Shown in pieces: positions 24,081 to 36,288 of a DNA stretch of 64,000 nt. Position numbers and translations under genes: made by a program. The notes beneath the pieces were generated by a model. The model did not search any database. It was not told the origin of the DNA and saw only the letters and a program-made list of their open reading frames with translations. Origin of the DNA: a bacterium (lineage in GTDB: Bacteria; Lernaellota; Lernaellaia; JACKCT01); assembly GCA_019912885.1 (NCBI GenBank), contig JAIOHV010000056.1, positions 1 through 64,000 on the forward strand, in the 5' to 3' direction. The stretch's first letter is position 1. Each line of letters begins with the position of its first letter.

Positions 24081-25922
24081 TCAGGCCGAAACGGCGCGGT
24101 CGCGCTGTTCGATGAACCGGCGCAGCGCCTCGTCCTTTTCCTCGACGGTCACGGCGGTCCGTTCGAGGGACATCCGCAACAGGACGCCGGCGTAAATGTT
24201 TTGCGGATTGGCCGAGCGCACGGCCTCGAAGTGCCGCGCCGCCTGAGACGGGTTGCCCGAAGCGGCATAGGCCATCCCCAGGCACAGGTTTGGCACCTCG
24301 CCCTTGGGCATCATGTCGAGCGCGCGGTCCAGGTTCTTGCGCGCCTCGACGCCCGCCTTTCCCGCGGAGCGTTCGGCGAGATACGCCGCCAGTCCGTATT
24401 CGGCCAAAAGCGCCGGATCCTCGTCGGACAGCTCCACGGCGATCGCGAGCGCGGCGGCCGCGGGGCCAAAGTCCTCGAGCAGGTAGAGCTGGTGCTCGCC
24501 CTTCCGGCGATTGAGCTCGAGCTGGTTGGCGATGAACGCCTCGCCGAAGGCGCGCCGCCGGTACTGATTCCGCGAATGTAGCGGCAAAAGCGTCTTGTAG
24601 GCGCGATCCACGTATTCCAGAAACTGCCGGCGCAGATCGCGTTCGGCTTCGCCGGCGGTTTTCATCGCGCGCTCCTCGCGCGTGCGCAGGCGCTCGTAGG
24701 CCGATTCGATTTCCAGGCGGTTGACGTTCCAGTGCACGCCGAGCAGGTCGAAGTGGTTGGTGGAGGGCAGCGCGGCGACGCGCTCTTGCAGGTCGCGCAA
24801 ATCCTCCGATTCGCCGCGTGCGCGGGGGCGGTCGCCTAGTTCGATCGCGCCAAGCAGCATCATCGTCCAGACGAATTTTTCGAGCGCGGCGGGCTTGAGC
24901 CGCGCAACGGTATCCAGGCGCGCCATCGGTTGATCGCCCTCTTTCAGCGCTTTCTCGAGGCGCTCGCCGACGTCCCTCGAAACGATATCCGTGATGCCGA
25001 AGGGCGGGCGGGCCGCCGCGCCGACAAATTTCTGCTGAATGTTGTTGGCGGGCGTATGGGGAATGCGCGAAAAGGGATAGGCCTTCCAGACGAGCGAATA
25101 AAGGAGGCGCGGCAGGTCGATGTCGATCGCGTGCACGCGTTGCGCAAAGGCCGCGCCCCGATAGAGTTCCCACGCGCCTCCGTCCCAATCGCAGATGGCG
25201 CGCAGCTTCACCTCGACATGGCGCACGAGCAACTGCGGCAGGCGCTCGTGGTCCAGAACGCCCAGGCGCGTGAGCGCCTCTCCCTGCATGATGCCGCGTT
25301 CCTTCCGCATGGCGAGCGATTGCAACACCGAATCCTGCTCGATGAGGCCCGCGCGCTGCATCACGCGGCCGAAGGTTTCGCCGGGATCGAACGGGTGCGC
25401 CACGACGTTCAGAAGCCGCCCGTCGAGGTAGACCAGGTCGCGGTAGCCGTCGCCGCCGCGGATCCGCAAGAGGCCCGTCGTATGCTCCGCGGCGGTGTTG
25501 GCAATAAGGCGGAAGACCGTCTCCAGGTTCCAGGCGCCCTGGCGATCCGGCGCGGATATCTCGATCGGCTCGCGTGCGACAGCCGGCGCTACCGATTCAA
25601 ACGAAACGACCGGCTCATCAATGGCGGGCGTCTCCTCGTCGGCCGGGCGCCGGCGTCGGTGACGCCGCGCCGACACGATTTCGCCACGAAGCTGCGCGGG
25701 GGCGTCCGGATCGTCGAAATAGACAAGTTCATGTTCGAGAAGCCGCGCGAAAACGTCGAGAACGACGGATACCGGCACGTGCAGGCCGTTGGCCAGGTCG
25801 CCCAGCGAGCTGATCCCGTTGACGTGGGCGATCATCTGCACTTCGCGCTCGTCAAGAGAGACGACAAGTTTGTGAAAGTCGATCGACGTGTTGAGTTTGG
25901 GGACGGCGCGCGTCAAATCCAT
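24081..25922 (-). CDS. DUF4388 protein with J-domain-like and TPR segments
   Basis: A 613-residue soluble protein. Residues about 15-70 are a small winged-helix-like region. Residues about 130-330 form a DUF4388 domain ('GLLRIRGGDGYRDLVYLDG'-type strand pair and the F-G-R-V-M-Q-R-A-G-L-I helix). Around residue 400 a J-domain-like stretch (N-H-F-D-L-L-G-V, then I-E-S-A-Y-E-R-L) appears without the HPD motif. The end is TPR-like. DUF4388 proteins are common in deltaproteobacteria and are linked to signalling or gliding, but no biochemical role is known for this one. Confidence 0.75.
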   Translation of the reverse strand: MDLTRAVPKLNTSIDFHKLVVSLDEREVQMIAHVNGISSLGDLANGLHVPVSVVLDVFARLLEHELVYFDDPDAPAQLRGEIVSARRHRRRRPADEETPAIDEPVVSFESVAPAVAREPIEISAPDRQGAWNLETVFRLIANTAAEHTTGLLRIRGGDGYRDLVYLDGRLLNVVAHPFDPGETFGRVMQRAGLIEQDSVLQSLAMRKERGIMQGEALTRLGVLDHERLPQLLVRHVEVKLRAICDWDGGAWELYRGAAFAQRVHAIDIDLPRLLYSLVWKAYPFSRIPHTPANNIQQKFVGAAARPPFGITDIVSRDVGERLEKALKEGDQPMARLDTVARLKPAALEKFVWTMMLLGAIELGDRPRARGESEDLRDLQERVAALPSTNHFDLLGVHWNVNRLEIESAYERLRTREERAMKTAGEAERDLRRQFLEYVDRAYKTLLPLHSRNQYRRRAFGEAFIANQLELNRRKGEHQLYLLEDFGPAAAALAIAVELSDEDPALLAEYGLAAYLAERSAGKAGVEARKNLDRALDMMPKGEVPNLCLGMAYAASGNPSQAARHFEAVRSANPQNIYAGVLLRMSLERTAVTVEEKDEALRRFIEQRDRAVSA

Positions 25923-25938
25923 GATTCATCTCATAAAC

Positions 25939-26006
25939 CGAAAAGGGTAAAGAGCAAAGAGGCCATGGCAAAGAAGAAAGGGGAAAGGGGAAAGAGGAAA
26001 GAGGTT
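25939..26006 (+). repeat. Polypurine tract upstream of sppA
   Basis: An almost uninterrupted A/G run built on GGGAAAG and AAAGAGG words lies between the divergent DUF4388 and sppA genes. The remaining bases of the 271-bp gap show no gene. Confidence 0.6.
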
Positions 26007-26193
26007 GGATGACGATGGAAATCGGCATGGCCGCGCGCGATTTCCGTCGCGTCCATTCGATCGATCGACCGCGCGCGCCGTTGGCCGCGCTTGCCATTCG
26101 CGCGAAAACATGCGGAAAGGGAATTCGCGCCGTGCCCGCCGCGGGAATCGCCCCGCCTGAATCCGCACCGCATTCGGTGACGGCGCGTTCAAT

Positions 26194-27939
26194 ATGCCAA
26201 ATTCCGAAGACGACAACGGCAACGACACGCATACTCAGCCCGCGCGGCACTTAGGCCCGCTTGGCCGCGGGCTTCGCCTGATCGCGGCGGCGCCTTATTA
26301 CGCCTACGGGTATTTGATCGCGCGCCGGCGTTACGACGGCGTGCACGTCCGCCTGTCGGGCGCGTATCCGGAAGTCATCGCCACCTCCGCGCTGAGCGCG
26401 TTTCGCAAGGACCGCGTCGATTTTGCCTCGCTTGTCTTGCGGCTCCGCCACGTGGTGCGCGACGAGCGCGCCCGCGCGGCCGTCGTGGCGATCCACCCCT
26501 TGCGCATCGGGTACGCGCGCGCGCAGGAGATCGCTCGCCACCTGCACGCGATTCGCGCGGCCGACAAAAAGACGGCGGCGATCCTTTTCGGCGGCGGATT
26601 GCCCGAATACCTTCTCGCCGCGGCGTGCGGACGGATCGTCATGCCGCCGGGGTCCATTCTTTTTCTCACGGGATTGACGCTTGAGTCCGTGCACGTCAAC
26701 GAGCTGCTGACGCGGCTCGACGCCCAGCCGGATCTGTTGCACGTCGGCAAATACAAGAGCGCCGCGGAGACCTTCACCCGCAAGAGCCCGTCGCGCTACG
26801 CGAAGCAGATGCTGAACGATCTGGCCGACGGCACGTACGACGCGCTTTTATCCGACGTCGCGAAATATCGCGGCATGACGGTGGATGCGCTGAAAACGCT
26901 CATCGATCGCGGACCGTACACACCCGGTGAGGCCAGGGACGCGGGGCTGATCGACGCGGTCGATTACGCCGAGTCGGTGCGCGCCGACGTGAAAAAATCG
27001 CTCGGCAGCGCGCGCTTGATTCCGCTCGCGAGGCATCACCGCGTCCGCCACGCGCGCGCGGCCGCGGCCGCGTACGTCGCGAACGAGCCGCGCGTCGCGG
27101 TGCTCACCGCGGCAGGAGCGATCGTCGACAAGGCGAGCTCCGGCGCCATTCAGGTGCCGCAACGCGAGTTCTGCCGCGCGATCGACGCGCTGCGCCGCAA
27201 CAAGCGCGTCGGCGCGGTCGTCCTGCGCGTGGCGTCACCCGGCGGATCGGGAACGGCCAGCGATCTCATTCATCGCGAACTGACGCGCCTTGCGAAAAAG
27301 AAACCGCTCGTCGTTGCGTTCGGCGATGTCGCGGCATCGGGCGGATATTATATCGGGTGCGTCGGCCGTCCGATTTACAGCGAGGGGGCGACGATGACCG
27401 GATCGATCGGCGTGATCTCCGGCAAGTTCGTGCTTCGTGGATTGTACAAAAAGATCGGCATCGCCAAGGAGATCGTCGCGCGCGGCGCGCACGCGGCGAT
27501 CTTTTCCGAATACACGCCGTTTTCCGCCACCGAGCGCCAGAAGATGCAGGCGATCAACGAGCGTTTTTACGAGCTGTTCAAGGAGCGCGTCGCCGCCTCG
27601 CGCGGAATGCCGGAAGCCGACGTGGAGACGGCCGCGCAGGGGCGCGTGTTTGTCGGGAAACCGGCCCTTGGCTTCAAGCTCGTGGATCGCGCGGGCGGCC
27701 TGTGGGAAGCCGTTGTCGAGGCCGCGCGTCTGGCCGGCGCGGATCCGGCGAAAATGCCGCGCGTCGAGCAGGTCGAATACCTGCGTGCGCCGCTACTGCG
27801 CGCGGGCGGGTTGCTTGGCGTTGACGCGTTCTTTCCCGCCGTGGATGTCGAACTGGCCTCGCTGGCCGCGCTGTTTACCGGCGAGACGCTGGCGCTGTCG
27901 CTCGTCGTTCCCAAGGCAAACGGCGCGCTTCCCTGGTAG
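26194..27939 (+). CDS. sppA: Signal peptide peptidase SppA, long form
   Basis: A serine-lysine membrane protease that degrades leftover signal peptides. This 581-residue form has two tandem S49 domains like the 67-kDa type. The general-base lysine is Lys188 in G-K-Y-K-S-A-A-E and the nucleophile is Ser382 in A-A-S-G-G-Y-Y; T-G-S-I-G-V-I-S-G-K follows. The only N-terminal hydrophobic stretch is short (about residues 28-43), so membrane anchoring is less clear than in E. coli. The ATG has no strong ribosome site, so the exact start is uncertain. It is convergent with the YugP-type gene. Confidence 0.88.
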   Translation: MPNSEDDNGNDTHTQPARHLGPLGRGLRLIAAAPYYAYGYLIARRRYDGVHVRLSGAYPEVIATSALSAFRKDRVDFASLVLRLRHVVRDERARAAVVAIHPLRIGYARAQEIARHLHAIRAADKKTAAILFGGGLPEYLLAAACGRIVMPPGSILFLTGLTLESVHVNELLTRLDAQPDLLHVGKYKSAAETFTRKSPSRYAKQMLNDLADGTYDALLSDVAKYRGMTVDALKTLIDRGPYTPGEARDAGLIDAVDYAESVRADVKKSLGSARLIPLARHHRVRHARAAAAAYVANEPRVAVLTAAGAIVDKASSGAIQVPQREFCRAIDALRRNKRVGAVVLRVASPGGSGTASDLIHRELTRLAKKKPLVVAFGDVAASGGYYIGCVGRPIYSEGATMTGSIGVISGKFVLRGLYKKIGIAKEIVARGAHAAIFSEYTPFSATERQKMQAINERFYELFKERVAASRGMPEADVETAAQGRVFVGKPALGFKLVDRAGGLWEAVVEAARLAGADPAKMPRVEQVEYLRAPLLRAGGLLGVDAFFPAVDVELASLAALFTGETLALSLVVPKANGALPW

Positions 27940-27970
27940 CGCGCCGCGCCGGCGATTCGGATTCGTTTCG

Positions 27971-28648
27971 CTAGTCGCGCGAAAGGGCGACCAGGTACAC
28001 CAGGTGCAGGATCGCGGTCAGCATCGCGGCGACGTACGTCAGCGCGGCGGCGGAAAGCACGCGCCTCGCCCCGCTGATCTCGTCGTCGCGCAACAGGCCC
28101 GTATTGCGAAGCTCGGCCAGGGCGCGGCTGCTCGCGTTGTATTCCACCGGCAGCGTCACGACGTGGAACAATACCGCCGCGGAATACAACACGATGCCGA
28201 TGCTGATGAGTACGGGAATCTGAAAGAAGAATCCGCCGAAAACAAGCGGCCACATCAGGCTCGAACCGAAGTTGACGACCGGCACCAGGCCAAGGCGCAT
28301 CTTCATCGGGGCGTAGCCGTCCTTGTCCTGCAGGGCGTGGCCGGCTTCGTGCGCGGCGATGCCGAGCGCGGCGAGCGACGTGCTGTTGGCGACGTCGGGC
28401 GACAGACGCAACGTGCGGTCGCGCGGGTCGTAGTGGTCGGTCATCTTTCCGGGAATCCCCTCGATACGCACCTCTTGCAAGCCCGCGCGGTCGAGCAGAT
28501 GGCGGGCCGCCTGCGCGCCGGTGAGACCCTGCCCGCTGCGCACCTTCGAGTACTTGCGAAACGCGCCGGAAACGCGCATCTGCGCCCAGATGGAAAAGAT
28601 GATCGCCGGAACCAGAATGACGACCCAGGGACTGAAGACAATCGGCAT
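27971..28648 (-). CDS. YugP-type membrane zinc metallopeptidase
   Basis: A 225-residue protein of the neutral zinc metallopeptidase family (Zn_peptidase_2, YugP). There is an N-terminal membrane helix (residues 6-22), then a cytosolic or peripheral part with H-Y-D-P and the active-site H-E-A-G-H motif at about residue 100. Two or three more membrane segments follow, including 'IPVLISIGIVLYSAAVLF', and a final helix near the end. The substrate is unknown. GAGGAG lies ten bases before the ATG. Confidence 0.87.
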   Translation of the reverse strand: MPIVFSPWVVILVPAIIFSIWAQMRVSGAFRKYSKVRSGQGLTGAQAARHLLDRAGLQEVRIEGIPGKMTDHYDPRDRTLRLSPDVANSTSLAALGIAAHEAGHALQDKDGYAPMKMRLGLVPVVNFGSSLMWPLVFGGFFFQIPVLISIGIVLYSAAVLFHVVTLPVEYNASSRALAELRNTGLLRDDEISGARRVLSAAALTYVAAMLTAILHLVYLVALSRD

Positions 28649-28698
28649 GGATGAACACTCCTCGAACGCAATGACACGCGCGTTCGATCAAAAGATAA

Positions 28699-31094
<2,396 letters not shown>

Positions 31095-31109
31095 AGGGCG
31101 GCACGCGCC

Positions 31110-33137
31110 ATGAACGTCCGCACGCAGTCGCTGCTGTTCACCGCGTTCATCGCGCTCGTTCTGGCGATCGTCGTCTGGACACGCAAGGAACGCAGCCGCA
31201 CCACCCTGCCGTTTTTTCTCTCCAATATTTTCTTGCTCGGTTTTTCGGCGTCGTACGTGCTGTGGAAGCTGACCGGCGACAGCGCCTTTCTGCGCGCCTA
31301 CGTTGTCGCGACGTTTTTTCTTGCCGCGGGTTACATGTATCTCGCGTACAGCTACATGTTTCGTCCCAGCCGCGTGGTCGAGGCGCTTTTGATCGTCCTT
31401 TTCGCCGCAAGCGCGGCGGCGGCCGTGACGTCGTATGTCCCGCGCCTGGATACCGCGTTGCGCGTGATGGCGTTTTTTCCGCCGGCCGACCGGCCGCGCC
31501 GTGCCGCCGGGGCGGTCTGGCTCGTTTCCGCGCCCACGTTGGTATTGATCCTTGGCCGCCTGCTTGGCGAAAAGGAGCCGCTGCTTCGCCGCCGCTATCT
31601 CGGCCTGTTCGGAATGTCGCTTTCGGCCGCGGGGGTGATCTCGCTCGACCAGCTCATCCGGGGCGGGCCGATCGGCCCCGCGGCGCACGCCTTTTATCAT
31701 TACTATCTCTATCAGGCGCTGGTGCGTTCGCGCAGCTTCAACCTCCCGCGCGCGGCCGGGCGTCTTGCCGTGCTGCTTTTGTCGGCCACGTTTCTCGCGA
31801 TCGTGTATGGCGCCTTTTTCTTTTTCATCCGGCCGATTCCCGTGCTGTTTTTCATCCATACGCTTTTCGCCGCGTTCATCCTGATGCTGATGTACGAGCC
31901 TTTGTTCGCGGGGATCGACGAGCGCGCGCGCGAGCTGGTGATGCGCGGCCGGGGCGATGTGCTGCGCCGCATCGACCGCCTCAACGCCGACCTGGCATCG
32001 CAATTCTCGCTCGACGAGATCGGAGCGTTTCTCGCCGGGCACGCCCCGCGCGAACTTGACCTTGCGCGCGCAGCGGTGTACCTGGCGGACGATTCGGGCG
32101 CGCTCGTTCGCCTGGCCGGCGACGGCGAAGCCCCCGGACGCTTTGACGCGGCGGCCACGGAGGCCGCGGCAGGATTGCCGGCGGACCCGACGACGCGCGA
32201 GCGGCTCACGCAACTGGCCTCCGAAAGTTACGTCGGCCCCGAAAAAGACCGCTGGGTCACGCTGCTTCGCCTTTTGCGCGACGGCGGCGCGCGGTGGATC
32301 GTGCCTCTGCGTCACCGCGACGAGCTTGTCGGCATCTATCTGGTCGGGCACGCGGCCGGCGTCGATGAGGCGGAAACCATGCGCGTTCTCCGCGCGCTGG
32401 CGGACCAGGCGGCGGTGCGCATCGCGAACGCGCGCATCTATCAGCGCATGCGTTCGCAGGATCGCCTCGCGACGCTCGGCGAAATGGCGGCGTCGGTCGC
32501 GCACGAAGTCCGCAACCCGCTCTCGTCGATGAAAGGCGCGGCGCAATATCTTCTCGACGAAAATCTGCCGAAAAGCTCACGCGAGTTCGTGGAGATCATT
32601 CTCGACGAAACGAACCGGCTGAACAGCATCCTCACGCGATATCTCGATTACGCGCGGCCCTTCGAAATCCGGCGTGCCGAAGTCGATTTGAACGAAACGG
32701 TGCGCGCGGTGGTCGGATTTCTGTCCGACGGCGACAAGCCGGCGAACGTCGCGATCGAGATGAAGCTTGACGAAACGCTCGGCACGCTCAGCATGGACGT
32801 GGAGCAGATCCGGCAGGTGCTCATCAACCTCATCAAGAACGCGTGGGAGGCGCAACCGCGGGGCGGCCTCGTTCGCGTGGCGACGCGAAGCGCCGGAGAC
32901 CGGGTGCTCGTGGAAGTCATCGACCGGGGCGCGGGTATCGGCCCCGCGGAGCGGGAAAAATTGTTCATGCCGTTTTTTTCGACCAAACCGGCGGGATCGG
33001 GCCTCGGGTTGACGATCTCGCAACGCATTGCGCTCGCGCACGGGGGACGTATCTTCGCCGAGCCGGCCCAGGCCGGCGGCAGCCGCTTTGTGCTCGACCT
33101 TCCGCGTGACGGCGACACCCGTGAGCCGCGCCCATGA
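31110..33137 (+). CDS. Membrane sensor histidine kinase (NtrB-like, with GAF)
   Basis: A 675-residue kinase. The N-terminal 270 residues hold about eight membrane helices and no large periplasmic domain, so the signal is likely within the membrane or cytoplasmic. A GAF-like domain follows (about 290-450). The H-box is A-S-V-A-H-E-V-R-N-P-L-S-S-M-K. The ATPase domain has the N-box I-N-L-I-K-N-A-W-E-A and the G boxes D-R-G-A-G-I and G-S-G-L-G-L. The layout resembles the PrsK group, but the H-box is NtrB-like. It overlaps the regulator gene by ATGA, making a cognate pair. Confidence 0.92.
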   Translation: MNVRTQSLLFTAFIALVLAIVVWTRKERSRTTLPFFLSNIFLLGFSASYVLWKLTGDSAFLRAYVVATFFLAAGYMYLAYSYMFRPSRVVEALLIVLFAASAAAAVTSYVPRLDTALRVMAFFPPADRPRRAAGAVWLVSAPTLVLILGRLLGEKEPLLRRRYLGLFGMSLSAAGVISLDQLIRGGPIGPAAHAFYHYYLYQALVRSRSFNLPRAAGRLAVLLLSATFLAIVYGAFFFFIRPIPVLFFIHTLFAAFILMLMYEPLFAGIDERARELVMRGRGDVLRRIDRLNADLASQFSLDEIGAFLAGHAPRELDLARAAVYLADDSGALVRLAGDGEAPGRFDAAATEAAAGLPADPTTRERLTQLASESYVGPEKDRWVTLLRLLRDGGARWIVPLRHRDELVGIYLVGHAAGVDEAETMRVLRALADQAAVRIANARIYQRMRSQDRLATLGEMAASVAHEVRNPLSSMKGAAQYLLDENLPKSSREFVEIILDETNRLNSILTRYLDYARPFEIRRAEVDLNETVRAVVGFLSDGDKPANVAIEMKLDETLGTLSMDVEQIRQVLINLIKNAWEAQPRGGLVRVATRSAGDRVLVEVIDRGAGIGPAEREKLFMPFFSTKPAGSGLGLTISQRIALAHGGRIFAEPAQAGGSRFVLDLPRDGDTREPRP

Positions 33138-34519
33138 GCGGTACGATTCTCGTCGTGGACGACGAAAAGAACATCCGCCGCGTGCTCCGCGCGACGCTCG
33201 AGCGCGAGGGTTACGACGTTGTTGAGGCCGAGAGCGGCGAAGAGGCGCTCGCGATTCTTTCTCGCGAGCGCGTTGAGTGCGTATTGACCGATTTGCGCAT
33301 GCCCGGCATCGACGGCATGGAGGTGCTGGCGCGCTCGCTTGCCGCCGACCGCGAATTGCCGATCGTCATGCTGACCGCGCACGGAACGGTGAACACCGCC
33401 GTCGAGGCCATGAAGCGAGGCGCGTTCGACTATCTCACCAAGCCGTTTGACAAGGACGAACTGCTGGCGTCGGTGGCGCGCGCGGTGCGCCAGCGCGATC
33501 TGGCGCGCAGCGAACCGGACGAGCCGGTCGGCGGCGCCTCGCGAAACGCCGCGATGCGATCGCTTTACGCGATGATCGACAAGGTCGCGAAAAGTCCGAC
33601 CACGGTCCTCATCACCGGCGAATCCGGCACGGGCAAGGAGCTTGTCGCGCGGATGTTGCACGAGCGCGGCGATCGCGCGGACAAGCCGTATATCCGCATC
33701 AATTGCGCGGCCATGCCCGCGACCCTCGTCGAAAGCGAGTTGTTCGGGTACGAGCGCGGCGCGTTCACCGGCGCGGTGGGGAGTAAACCCGGGCGATTCG
33801 AATTGGCCGACAAGGGCACGCTGTTTCTCGACGAAATCGGAACCGTGCCGCTCGAGACGCAGGTCAAGCTTCTGCGCGCGATTCAGGAGCAGGAGTTCGA
33901 GCGCGTGGGCGGCGTGAGTTCGATCCGCGTCAATGTGCGCCTCGTCACGGCGACGAACGTCGATCTCCGGCAGGAGGTCGCCGCGGGCCGTTTTCGCGAG
34001 GATTTGTATTACCGGCTCAATGTCGTGCATCTGCGCCTGCCGCCGCTTCGGGAACGAACCGAGGATCTGGACATGCTCGCGCGGCAATTTATCGAACGCG
34101 CGAACAAGCGCGTGAAAAAGCGCGTCACCGGCATCGGCCCGGATGCGTGGGCGAGGCTTCGCGCGCATGCATGGCCCGGCAATATCCGCGAGCTCGAAAA
34201 TGTCATCGAGCGCGCCGTGCTGCTGGCCGAGGGCGACACGATCGCCGCAAGCGACTTGCCCGATGAATTGGCGCACGCCGCGCCGGGCCCGGGCTCGCGA
34301 GCCGTTCCGGCGCCGGGCGCCGAGGCGGCGGGATTCGATCTGAAACAGGCTTCGCGCGAGGCGGCGGCGCGCGTGGAAATCGAGCTGATCGGCGCCGCGC
34401 TGAAAAAAACGCGCGGCAACGTGACGCAGGCCGCGAAGATCCTCGGCCTTTCGCGCAAGGGGCTACAGATCAAGATGCGCGAATACGGCCTGGATCGCGA
34501 CGCGAACGAGCCGGCCTGA
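33134..34519 (+). CDS. NtrC-family sigma-54 response regulator
   Basis: A 461-residue enhancer-binding protein. The receiver domain (1-120) has acidic residues Asp9/Asp10 and phospho-acceptor Asp53. The AAA+ domain has Walker A (G-E-S-G-T-G-K-E), the sigma-54 contact loop G-A-F-T-G-A and Walker B F-L-D-E-I-G. The arginine-finger region R-E-D-L-Y-Y-R-L and W-P-G-N-I-R-E-L-E-N follow. The C-terminal Fis-type helix-turn-helix (G-N-V-T-Q-A-A-K-I-L-G-L-S-R) binds upstream sites. Two sigma-54 promoters are visible in the window (11043 and 53195) and are possible targets, which is only inference. Confidence 0.94.
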   Translation: MSGTILVVDDEKNIRRVLRATLEREGYDVVEAESGEEALAILSRERVECVLTDLRMPGIDGMEVLARSLAADRELPIVMLTAHGTVNTAVEAMKRGAFDYLTKPFDKDELLASVARAVRQRDLARSEPDEPVGGASRNAAMRSLYAMIDKVAKSPTTVLITGESGTGKELVARMLHERGDRADKPYIRINCAAMPATLVESELFGYERGAFTGAVGSKPGRFELADKGTLFLDEIGTVPLETQVKLLRAIQEQEFERVGGVSSIRVNVRLVTATNVDLRQEVAAGRFREDLYYRLNVVHLRLPPLRERTEDLDMLARQFIERANKRVKKRVTGIGPDAWARLRAHAWPGNIRELENVIERAVLLAEGDTIAASDLPDELAHAAPGPGSRAVPAPGAEAAGFDLKQASREAAARVEIELIGAALKKTRGNVTQAAKILGLSRKGLQIKMREYGLDRDANEPA

Positions 34520-34631
34520 ATCGGCAACGTCGAATTGCGAACCTTCGCGGCTTCCCGTAAGATCGCAACGCGTTAAAGCACCTGGAATTCTCCGATTTTT
34601 CAACCGGCAATAACGAGCGAGGACCGATAGC

Positions 34632-35087
34632 TTGAGCCGCTATTTTTCAAGCAGCGACGATTTCTACAAGATTTATGGAGCGTTTTTCGCACGCGCGGCG
34701 AGCGACGCCGCCGTCGGATCGTCGATGAAAAACGTCGACATGATCTTGCGCCTGAGCTACCAGGATCCGGAGGCGTTCGTTACTCTGCATGTCGGCGATC
34801 CGAAAGCGTTTGCCGACGGGCGTTACCTCAGCTTCGAGCTTGGCGACGCCACGCCTGTCGACAAACACAAGAACGCCCAGGCGGAGTTCGCGGGTTCCGC
34901 GGATTTCGCGCACCGCTTCTGGCTTGGGCTCGAGGAAATCGGGGCGGCGATCGTGCAGGGCAAGATCGCCGCGCGCGGCAATTTCGTCCGCGCCCTGACG
35001 CTCGTGCCAACGCTGCGCCCGGCCTTCAAGGTCTACCGCGAAACGCTCAAAGAGCTGGGTTACGAGCAGCTCGTTCTCGATTCCTGA
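34632..35087 (+). CDS. SCP2 sterol/lipid-binding-domain protein
   Basis: A 151-residue soluble protein with the SCP2-like fold: an N-terminal helix, 'VDMILRLSYQDPEAFVTL', then strands and a hydrophobic C-terminal half. The family binds acyl chains or sterols non-covalently. The start is TTG at 34632, with GAGGA eight bases upstream. Alanine dehydrogenase follows 23 bp downstream, perhaps co-transcribed. The ligand is unknown. Confidence 0.75.
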   Translation: MSRYFSSSDDFYKIYGAFFARAASDAAVGSSMKNVDMILRLSYQDPEAFVTLHVGDPKAFADGRYLSFELGDATPVDKHKNAQAEFAGSADFAHRFWLGLEEIGAAIVQGKIAARGNFVRALTLVPTLRPAFKVYRETLKELGYEQLVLDS

Positions 35088-35110
35088 TTCCGCCTAACAA
35101 GGAGCCTCGC

Positions 35111-36229
35111 GTGATTATCGGAGTCCCCAGGGAGATCAAGTCCGATGAAAAGCGCGTCGCCATGACGCCGCTTGGCGTCACGGCCATGACCGCGCACGGC
35201 CACACCGTCCTTGTCGAAACCAACGCCGGAGCCGGAAGCCAGATTTCCGACGACGATTACCTGCGCGCCGGCGCGACCATCGCCCCCAACGCGGAGGAAA
35301 CGTGGGCGCGCGCCGAGATGATCGTCAAGGTCAAGGAGCCTCTCGCCTCGGAAGTCCGTTTCCTCAAGGACAAGTTGATCTTCACCTACCTGCATCTCGC
35401 GGCGGTCAAGGATCTGACGCGCGCGATGGTCGATTCCCATTGCGTCGGCGTGGCGTACGAAACGATCGAATTGCCCGATCGTTCGCTTCCGCTGCTTGCC
35501 CCGATGAGCGAGGTGGCGGGCAAGCTCGCGCCGCAGGTGGGCGCGCACTACCTCGAAGCGGTCGCCGGCGGCCCGGGCGTGCTGCTGGCGGGCGTCTCCG
35601 GCGTGCGGCCGGCGTCGGTGACGATCATCGGCGCGGGCGTCGCGGGTCAGTGCGCGTGCGAGATCGCCGTCGGCATGGGCGCGCAGGTGACCATACTCGA
35701 TATCAGCCCGGCGCGCCTGCGCTACGTGCACGATGTTTTTCGCGGCAAGGTCATCACGCTGATGAGCAACCATGGCAATATCGAGGACTCCGTCACGCAG
35801 TCCGAGCTCGTCATCGGCGCGGTGCTCATCCACGGGGCCAAGGCGCCGCGCCTCGTGACGCGCGACATGATCCGCCGCATGCGGCCCAAGAGCGTCATCG
35901 TGGATATCTCCGTCGATCAGGGCGGCTGCATCGAAACGACGCGCCCGACGACGCACAGCAATCCTGTTTTCGTGGAAGAGGGGGTGACGCATTACTGCGT
36001 CGCAAACATGCCCGGCATCGTGCCGCGCACGAGCACGTATGCGCTGACGAATTCGACGCTCAGCTACGCGTTGGAGCTTGCCGACAAAGGCCTGGAGCGC
36101 GCGGCAAAAGAAAATCCGGCGCTGCGCAAGGGCGTCAACATCTATCGCGGCAAGGTGTGTTATGAGGGCGTCGCCGAGGCGTGGAACCTGCCGTATACGC
36201 CCTATGAGGAGGCTGCGGGGATCGCGTAG
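35111..36229 (+). CDS. ald: Alanine dehydrogenase
   Basis: Interconverts L-alanine and pyruvate plus ammonium with NAD. The protein (372 aa) begins with G-V-P-R-E-I-K-S-D-E-K-R-V. It has the substrate residues in V-K-V-K-E-P (Lys) and T-Y-L-H-L-A-A (His), and the Rossmann motif in I-I-G-A-G-V-A-G. D-Q-G-G-C and the C-terminal M-P-G-I-V-P-R-T-S-T motif are also present. The start is GTG, with AAGGAG seven bases upstream. Confidence 0.95.
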   Translation: MIIGVPREIKSDEKRVAMTPLGVTAMTAHGHTVLVETNAGAGSQISDDDYLRAGATIAPNAEETWARAEMIVKVKEPLASEVRFLKDKLIFTYLHLAAVKDLTRAMVDSHCVGVAYETIELPDRSLPLLAPMSEVAGKLAPQVGAHYLEAVAGGPGVLLAGVSGVRPASVTIIGAGVAGQCACEIAVGMGAQVTILDISPARLRYVHDVFRGKVITLMSNHGNIEDSVTQSELVIGAVLIHGAKAPRLVTRDMIRRMRPKSVIVDISVDQGGCIETTRPTTHSNPVFVEEGVTHYCVANMPGIVPRTSTYALTNSTLSYALELADKGLERAAKENPALRKGVNIYRGKVCYEGVAEAWNLPYTPYEEAAGIA

Positions 36230-36270
36230 GGGTTGAAGATGGAAGATTGGAGAACGCGGATCGCGTCCCG

Positions 36271-36288
36271 TCGATCCTCAATCCTCAT
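36271..36288. repeat. TCGATCCTCAATCC repeat, single copy
   Basis: One 14-bp unit abuts the stop codon of the leftward gene at 36289. Three perfect tandem copies abut the stop codon of the OmpA-like gene at 37867. Confidence 0.7.

Noticed and set aside
31110-34519. PEP-CTERM PrsK/PrsR pair
   Set aside because: The size and GAF layout fit, but the H-box is NtrB-like and no exosortase or PEP-CTERM protein is in the window.
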